Assembly (NCBI GenBank): GCA_023376005.1
Contig: CM042145.1
Span: 57,429,496 to 57,493,495, forward strand
Length of the DNA: 64,000 nucleotides
Direction: 5' to 3'
DNA from: Doryteuthis pealeii
Taxonomy: Eukaryota > Mollusca > Cephalopoda > Myopsida > Loliginidae
The notes beneath the pieces are model-generated. The model saw only the letters and a list, made by a program, of their open reading frames with translations. It was not told where the DNA came from and did no database searches. Both the position numbers and the translations under genes were made by a program. Positions within the stretch are counted from its first letter, which is position 1; the number at the start of each line of letters is the position of its first letter. Positions 57,312-64,000 of this stretch are shown here, one piece after another.

Positions 57312-57558
57312 CAAAGGATAACTCTGAATTTAAAACCGGAAACTGGAGTCCCTCAGACCGTCTGATTTTGTTTTCAGCTTCGTTTTTGCAGCTGCCAAAA
57401 ACAGTAATGCCAAGCTGTATCAGCTTTGCCCCTTTCCCATGAACAATATCGGTGCCGTAGAGAAGGAGAACCTCCTGCATAGGTAACGATCGGTGTTCCA
57501 CACAACTTTGCCTTTGTCCAGGTTCAGGCGAAGACCCATTGTCTAACAGATGGCCCAC
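57312..57558 (-). other. Possible upstream exon (open frame ending in a strong splice donor)
   Basis: On the minus strand an open frame of 80-odd codons from an ATG at 57556-57558 runs into CTTTG|GTAAGTAT, with the GT at 57310-57311. The product (it includes LLLYGTDIVHGKGAKLIQLG) matches no family I recognise. It could be a noncoding or alternative 5' exon of the SLC7 gene, the first exon of another gene, or chance. Part of the sequence just upstream (57738-57778) recurs at 61490-61525 on the other strand, so repeat origin is possible. Confidence 0.2.
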
Positions 57559-57840
57559 AAGAAGTACAATGAATAATTATCTCAGAAAATGGCCATGTCC
57601 GTGGGATGTCATGCGACTGTTCAGAAATCCATTCTCTATCTCTTTTTCCTCTGTTCTGTGAAGATGTTGTGTCTAACCGTACCAGGAAATGGTAAAGCCA
57701 CATAGCAAAATTACCTACAATCAAAGTAAGTTTTGTTTTAAAATTCTGTACCCTTTCCACATACTGCTTGTTCATAGAACAAGATGTGTATAATTCTACC
57801 ATGAGACAATTTGTGCATTCTTTCTATCTAATGCCATCCG

Positions 57841-58043
57841 TACGATGGTAGGCTGAACAGTTCATATGATGATGTCTAACTGTGGTTGATGACGTTTTTG
57901 AACAATGGGATCCAAGCACTGCAACACCGATTGAAGAAGTGAATGGAGCTCAAAGGGTGAATATGTTGAAAAATAAACCTCATTTGGTCACATCTCATTA
58001 GAGTATCTTGGTCAGCCTATGAACTTTTCAGCAAACCCTCGTA
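57841..58043 (+). mobile_element. Internally deleted mariner-like element, copy 2
   Basis: From TACGATGGTAGGCTGAACAG to GAACTTTTCAGCAAACCCTC-GTA, with TA at both borders. The interior reads NNGIQALQHRLKK then MELKG with stops, again like a mariner transposase tail. It lies in the 5' flank of the SLC7 gene. Confidence 0.7.
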
Positions 58044-58588
58044 TGTATATTATGTATTAAAAAAAGGGTTGAATGTTTGTATATGTAAATTAACTTGTAT
58101 TCCCTTGCGTTGTATTCAGTGTTAGAATATCATGGGTATACAGATCCGTGGCAATAGGGGGGGGGGACATAACATCCACAAATTTTTACCACTTCTAATA
58201 TTTTACAGGGTTTTTAGACATTAAAAAATAGATGAAAAGTTATTTCATTTGTAATACAGACGGTTCTCTATTATTTCAAAGCCTTACTGTTTTCTTCGAA
58301 TCCAGAGATACTGGCAATTGTAAATATACTCGCCGCTAACCATATTGGCGGACTTTTGTTTTGACCCCCACTTCCCTAAAAACATTTACCTCTGCTACGG
58401 CCAGATATACTAATGCTAATATTGGTCCTTGGTAAGTGGGGACACCACTAAATATTTTCCCTACCACCAAGTATTCCAATATCCCCAATGTACAATCGGA
58501 TAAACAGCAGTTCCCGGGAGTTATCAGGAGTTTAAAGTTTTTGAACATTGGATCCTTTCCCCTAAGTTTAAATCATCTTGGAAGAGTA

Positions 58589-58885
58589 GGTTGGTTGGTT
58601 GAATTTACGACATGTCAACCCTTTTTGGATTATTTTATGCCGAAGATGTTTTGTTCTATTCATTCTTGATGGGCATTCAATTTTTTAACTCAATCGTTTT
58701 AAACACATTTTTAAACACATTTTTTTAAAACTCAATTTTTTCTAAGTTATAGATGGGATCCTAACAGGTACTGCTACTCCAGGTCAGAGTGGACCTGGGA
58801 GTAATGGCATTGAAGGGGTACTCCATACTCCCCAGAGCTCCAAAACTAGAACTTCATTGAATGCAGTTTAACGTCATAGCCAGGA
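58589..58885 (+). repeat. Repeat family D copy
   Basis: Head TTGGTTGGTTGAATTTACGA, then ATAGATGGGATCCTAACAGG, CAGGTCAGAGTGGACCTGGG, CTCCATACTCCCCAGAGC and GCAGTTTAACGTCATAGCC. Well preserved. Confidence 0.75.
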
Positions 58886-59583
58886 CACTGGAAGAGTAGG
58901 GTCGAGATGTGCTGTATTCACATCTCTCCCAGGACGCCAAAGCGACCAAGAACTGAACGCATTCTGTGTTAATGGTTACAATTTCATTAGATACACTCTT
59001 TAACCTAGATCTCACTACCAAACTTTGGTCGCATTCGCTAGCCGAGTGCACAAGATCGGTGGTAGCGTGAAAATAAGAAATAGAAAAGATAGAATAACAT
59101 TTTTTTTTTAAATCAAATCAAATCAGATGAGACATTTGAAGAAAAAAAAAAAAACATTTTGAAAAATAAAGTGAAATGAATAAAATCATAAAAATAAATC
59201 ATAAAATGGGATTTTGGATACCTGATCTTTAGGTTCCAAATTTCCGATCAAGGAGCATGATTTCTCTCTGTTTGGATTTTTTTTTTTTTTTTTTTTTTGG
59301 ATGAGGGGTACTTTTCTCGGCGGCTCCTAGAACCCGGAGATATCGAAGTAGCAGAAAAGCACCCCAACTCAGTGACAGGTAAACTTGGTCATGCCCTTGT
59401 ACCTAAATTACTCTGACTATTCACACAAAAAACTGAACGGTAAATATAACAAAGAACTTTCTTCAAAGGAATCTAAAATTAAACCGACACGTGAAAAGGA
59501 ACAGTGTATTAGCTTCTTTATTTTGCGAATTTTCATTTTCATTTTACTAACTCGTGAAACACAGATTCACTCGCACACACGGG

Positions 59584-59820
59584 CCGGGGGTCCAATGGCT
59601 TCGGCCCTGGACCGCAGAAGGCAACATCTGTCCCCTCGATTTAAAGGAGCAGGCCTGGGTTTATTGTCCGATGCCTTAGGCACCCCTTGAGGACGAATAC
59701 CGACGGGATCAACGCATCTTTTGCACCCGCCTCCCATGAGCTTCGGTTCGTGGATATTCCCACATTAATAGGGCCTTGTGTCAGGCCCGTATACCTGGGA
59801 TACATGGTAAATATCATACA
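59584..59820 (-). repeat. GC-rich repeat family G, copy 2
   Basis: Inverted counterpart of the 10530 copy: GCAACATCTGTCCCCTCGAT, CAGGCCTGGGTTTATTGTCC, ACGGGATCAACGCATC and CATTAATAGGGCCTTGTGTC. Two copies 49 kb apart in opposite orientation rule out unique coding sequence as the cause of the high GC. Confidence 0.8.
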
Positions 59821-59947
59821 CCCCAAATCCTTAAATCTTTCTTAAATAGATCTATCGTGGAAATGTCCCTAACCGGGTCTCTATTTCAACGCCGTTGCTT
59901 CCTTTGCTTTTAGAGTGAATAGTTGGGTATATAAGACGACATAAAGA

Positions 59948-60092
59948 GGAACGGCTTAGCTCTGTAGGTAAAGCATCTATCTCGGAACCACAAGGTTCTG
60001 AGTTCGATCCCAGCCCTCACCAACTCAGTGCATGAGTAGCACGGCTTGGTTTTGTAGGGAGCTGACAGTAGGTGTGGTGCTCCACCTCATGC
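59948..60092 (+). mobile_element. SINE A, head half only
   Basis: GAACGGCTTAGCTCTGTAGG, TTCTGAGTTCGATCCCAG, then GGAGCTGACAGTAGGTGTGG, stopping after CTCCACCTCATGC. The tail half is absent. Confidence 0.8.
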
Positions 60093-60196
60093 TTTTTTGT
60101 GATGTTCATTATAAAGCTTCCCACAAAACATCAACACATATTCCGCTACAGGTTTAACATTTCCAAAATCTACATTTTTGAATTGTACAGTAGCAA

Positions 60197-60456
60197 GAGA
60201 CCGGTTTGGCTCAGTCGGTAGAGCATTCGCCTAGGGACCGTAAGGTTTCGGGCTCGATACCGGCTCCTCACCAACTCAGCACACGAGTAGCACATGTTGG
60301 ATAATCTGATCTGTATGGTAAAGCGGGGAGCTGACGGTAGGTGTGGCGCTCCACCGCAGACGCAAAAACAACCTCCCTGGTCTAGCGCTAGTGAAAAGGA
60401 GAGAGACACCCTCGTTCGACTCATACCGACAATAGGCTACCCCGCCGACTTTACTA
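60197..60456 (+). mobile_element. SINE A, full length, well preserved
   Basis: GAGACCGGTTTGGCTCAGTC, TTTCGGGCTCGATACCGGC, GTAAAGCGGGGAGCTGACGG, GGTCTAGCGCTAGTGAAAAG and ACCGACAATAGGCTACC. This is one of the least degraded copies and a useful reference for the family. Confidence 0.92.
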
Positions 60457-61085
60457 ACTTATTATCATTAAGCAAGATACACTACTTATTGTCTATAACC
60501 GATCCCACAAATTCTCTCCGAATCAACGTTTATCAAATGACGATACATTGAACTTCTCGTGAACCAACCAGTCTAGGCTTATCATATTCAATCCAGCACC
60601 ATTTCATACACCCCCGCCCCCAGTGGAACGTGTGACGAACCCGAAAATCTAGGTCGGCTCTTCTAAAACTCTACCCAGACAGCTCACTTAATTGTCAGCC
60701 TCAAGAAATAAATACAAAAAATACACAAAGAAAATTCTCTCAACAAAGTTCTACAATTAATTTTCAGGTAGAACAGTTTCCTGCAAGAAACATAATAGAT
60801 CTGGTTTGCATACTCCCCGACCCCAATAAAAAAAAATCCCCAGGGGGTCAAAAAGAGTTTTCAAATTTCAAAAGAGGATACCCCAAGCTTTCAAAGAATA
60901 CCAAATTTAGCTAGGTAACAATTTTTCCCGGTTCACCTTCTTATCTCCCAGACTATAAAGATTGTTTGTTACTATTAACACACTCCGTTCTTTTTGTAAG
61001 TCAGGGTGTTTTATTACATTGGAATAGTTGGAATATATTTAGTTGAGTCCCTACTCACCAAGGATCAATATCATCATTATGTAAA

Positions 61086-61340
61086 AGTAAAGTCGATAGA
61101 GTAGCCTATAGTTGGTATCAACCGAACAGCGAGGGAGCCTATCCTCTTTTCACTAGCGTTAGACCAGGGATATTGTTTTTGCATCTGAGATGGAGCGCCA
61201 CACCTACCATTAGCTCCCCATATTCCCCGCATAGATCCAAACCACACTACTCATACGCTGAGTTGGCGAGGGTCGATATCGAACCAGACACCTTGTGGTT
61301 CCAAGGCGGATGCTCTACCGACTGAGCTAAACCGATCCCT
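61086..61340 (-). mobile_element. SINE A, full length, well preserved
   Basis: Tail AGTAAAGTCGATAGAGTAGC, body CTTTTCACTAGCGTTAGACC, head GCTCTACCGACTGAGCTAAA ending CCGATCCC. Confidence 0.92.
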
Positions 61341-62724
61341 AAAACATGATGTACTAACACTGAATAAACGGAAAGAATGACAAGATAAACTCATGGACAC
61401 ACACAAGAACATTTAATATATATAATATACATACCAGTAAAAGAAAGAATATGCTAATGTATCGCAAGAGATAAAAATGTACACACATTGTTCCATGAAC
61501 AAGCAGTATGTGGAAGGGGTACAAAAGGAAAAAGGGTTCAATAACTTCTCCCTATTTTGTCGCCAAAAATTTAGTGGGTCTGAATAACAGCTATCCCCCG
61601 CCTAGAGAATAAAATTCTGGTATTTAAAGAGAACATACCTCAGATATTTTTCTGCAACTTCAACTGCTGAAACCAAAATATCAGTCCCGAATTTCACGAT
61701 GATAACCAAGTTTTATCCCCAAAGGAATTCAGGACTGACACAAAAGTTAAAAAAAGGAAAGTAAAAAAGAATATTTGAAACATTTACATACACTATATAA
61801 ATGCAAAAATTGATACTCACCCGAAAACATATTTGTAACTTATTGCTTATTACCAAAAATGATATATAAAAAGACAATGTCTGTTGAATTCAACCTCCTT
61901 ATTTGTTTTCTGTTTGCATGTTTTATTTATAACTAATTTCAGTATTAACCTTTTATCATAGTTACTTGGATGACTCATCTGCTACAATATTAAGCTACAT
62001 TTTGTTACAACCTTGTTAAACTAATTTGCAAATTCACACTACCCCCCGTAACAAGGGTGTACTTATGAGTGATAATGTACTTCTCAGTCACTTCATAAAG
62101 CAAATACATATCTTCAAACATTAATTAATACATCAGAGAATAGACCCTGACGTACATAGACAATTACTATATTGTATGGATTACATTCCTTACTTGCTAC
62201 GGTTCTCCTACTTAACGCTGGAGAACACGGAAGGTAATTACATCCCGTATCTGCTAGTGGGCGCTGTGTGGCCTAGCGGACAGCATTATAAAAAGAGAAG
62301 TGGCAAAGTCAAAATTCTCTTATACCTACTAGTCTTGAGACAAGTAACAACGCATCAATTGCTAACCTGTCTACAAACAGGCGGGGAAGCGGAGTTTCGC
62401 GCCCCGGGAACCCCATGTCGCATAGCACACAATAACATGCTTAAGATATATGTCTTTGTACTCTCCTCTTTTATCAGCAGACTCAAGACTTTCTCTACTA
62501 AAAGACTATTTTACAATTAGGACATTTCGCTAATACAACTATATATAAGCTTTTCCTTGTATCTTATTTCATGATTTTGATAGAATAGATAATTTAAAGA
62601 GATAGATTTTGATAGAATAGAATAGATAGGTAGATATTGTAATGATAAGTAGGACTTGACTCAGGATTTGCTCTGATGTACCATACACTGTTTTTTTATT
62701 TTGATACAGGACAAAATTTAAAAG

Positions 62725-62812
62725 GGGGTGTCCGCGTGGCGCAGTGGCTAACGTGCTGGACTGCAACATAATGATAATAAGAGAATTCAACGATCACGTC
62801 TCGATATTCTGA
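62725..62812 (+). mobile_element. tRNA-like fragment (truncated SINE head or tRNA pseudogene)
   Basis: GGGTGTCCGCGTGGCGCAGT, GGCTAACGTGCTGGACTGCA-AC reproduces a D arm and the 5' side of an anticodon arm with GCA in the anticodon position, but the rest of the cloverleaf is lost. The DNA after it ends TCTGATAGAATAGAG, resembling the GATAGAATAGA stretch upstream at 62610-62625. Confidence 0.4.
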
Positions 62813-62992
62813 TAGAATAGAGTGCAGTGAACCGTTCACTTCTCGCTCTTTTCTCGCGTTCACAAGTCCGTGTACAAAAACAAGTGTTTATTACACAATT
62901 AAATTTTACACAATCGATAGAGTATAACTACTTTTGCTGAATAGTTCATTATATATATATTGTGTTGTATCATGACTTTGTATTAAATAACA

Positions 62993-63055
62993 GGAGAAGA
63001 AGAAGAAGAAGAAGAAGAAGAAGAAGAAGAAGAAGAAGAAGAAGAAGAAGAAGAA
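62993..63055 (+). repeat. (GAA)n microsatellite, about 20 units
   Basis: Uninterrupted AGAAGA run of about 60 bp, a purine-only strand able to form triplex DNA. Confidence 0.95.
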
Positions 63056-63396
63056 AGTGGTTTATTTTCACACATTACACAATATAAATAATGTCACATA
63101 AAACAAAACAAAAAAAAACGTAATGTTCGTTGTTGTAGTAATGTGTGGAGGATGACCACTAATTAGGATTGAGCCTATTCTAGTAATGACCACCCCAGTT
63201 GTTGTTGGCTTTCTCTTTGTTTATTTTTACATAGTTTGAAACATTAAAATTATCAGACCCACTACGTAAGCCTACAAAATAATTCAACCGAAAACTACAG
63301 TCAACAACTACATTCTAACTCATCTTTTCATAACCGCATTCCTTTCAACGGTTCCTTCCTTCAAAAGGAGCTACTCCCTTAAACCTGCGACATACT

Positions 63397-63640
63397 TACA
63401 GTATGCATTCATGTCGTAATAGTTATCGTCGAAGGAAATGAACACGATGACATGATTTTAAATCCTGGACAAGGCTGTTTGCATTTCACATAGCTCTAAT
63501 AGCCTTGGGAAAGGCATGAATCCAACTATTCAACCTGGGCTTTTGGTATGGCAGCCGGTCTTGGAGAAGGAAAATTCTGTTAAACTCTGCTTAAGATCGA
63601 CATTGTGCTACATCCTGCCTGTGGTGAAGGGCATGGGTAA
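63397..63640 (+). mobile_element. SINE B
   Basis: TCGTAATAGTTATCGTCGAA head, TTTTAAATCCTGGACAAGGC, CACATAGCTCTAATAGCC, CTGTTAAACTCTGCTTAAG and CATCCTGCCTGTGGTGAAGG, then an A tract. Confidence 0.8.
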
Positions 63641-64000
63641 AAAAAAAAAAATAGACATCAGTCGTTTGGTTGATGATATGTCAAATTAATAATGGTTTCT
63701 TCTTATGGAAGTTTTCACCAGAACGATGTGTTCTCCATGTTTCTCATCCACACTATCGTGGAATCTAATCGAAGACGTTTATTTATGGACAAAAATATGT
63801 GGGGATTAAAATAAAATTTAAATAAAATTCAAATAAAAAAAATTAAAAAATCCCATGAGCCTTCACCGGAAGAACCCTCTGAGTATGTGCGGGAAAAAGG
63901 ACCCACTTCCGACTCCCAAGAGGATCTCTCAGCCATTCTGAGTTAGGCCTTAACTGTGTCTAGACACTACTACTGACCAGGGAGATATTTCCTTGCCACG

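Noticed and set aside
62176..62520. 114-codon open frame as a gene
   Set aside because: It contains a duplicated TACATTCCTTACTTGCTA-like segment and a tRNA-like patch (GTGGCCTAGCGGACAGC), with no family similarity seen. Probably repeat-derived.

Overview
This AT-rich, repeat-dense eukaryotic window has no operons and almost no long open frames. It carries the 5' half of one recognisable gene, on the minus strand: an SLC7-type amino-acid transporter light chain of the LAT1/LAT2 (SLC7A5/SLC7A8) kind. Long repeat-filled introns and several tRNA-derived SINE families, including one resembling the tRNA-related SINEs reported from squid and octopus, suggest a mollusc, most likely a cephalopod. That placement is inference.

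Gene layout, 5' to 3' on the minus strand: 5' flank (about 53951-64000), exon 1 (53470-53950, with the start codon), intron 1 (about 34.6 kb), exon 2 (18709-18834), intron 2 (about 8.8 kb), exon 3 (9777-9876), and the start of intron 3, which runs off the left edge. The three exons have GT/AG borders and compatible phases (1, 1, then 2). They give 235 complete residues plus a split Trp, about half of a typical 500-residue LAT. The rest of the gene lies outside the window, to the left.

Most of the remaining DNA is interspersed repeat. I group it by internal comparison of copies. A: tRNA-derived SINE, about 250 bp. B: a second tRNA-like SINE, about 240 bp, several copies ending in (TG)n(TA)n. 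C: a third, shorter tRNA-like SINE. D: an unclassified 300-500 bp repeat. E: a repeat rich in the hexamer GGAGTC, one copy expanded into a 39-bp tandem array. F: a roughly 310-330 bp terminal-inverted-repeat element with 8-bp target duplications, hAT-like. G: a GC-rich repeat. P: an element with inverted ends. There are also a hAT MITE with perfect 8-bp target duplications, mariner-like MITEs with TA duplications, two deleted mariner copies, and about ten broken fragments of non-LTR retrotransposon reverse-transcriptase ORFs. Tandem arrays with 39, 42, 50, 70 and roughly 55 bp units, and many (TA)n, (TG)n and (GAA)n tracts, fill much of the rest.

Nested insertions give a relative chronology: SINE A inside D, F inside C, and a hAT MITE inside an older repeat whose uninterrupted copy is also in the window. 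I found no CRISPR array, rRNA, intact tRNA or new multi-gene system.
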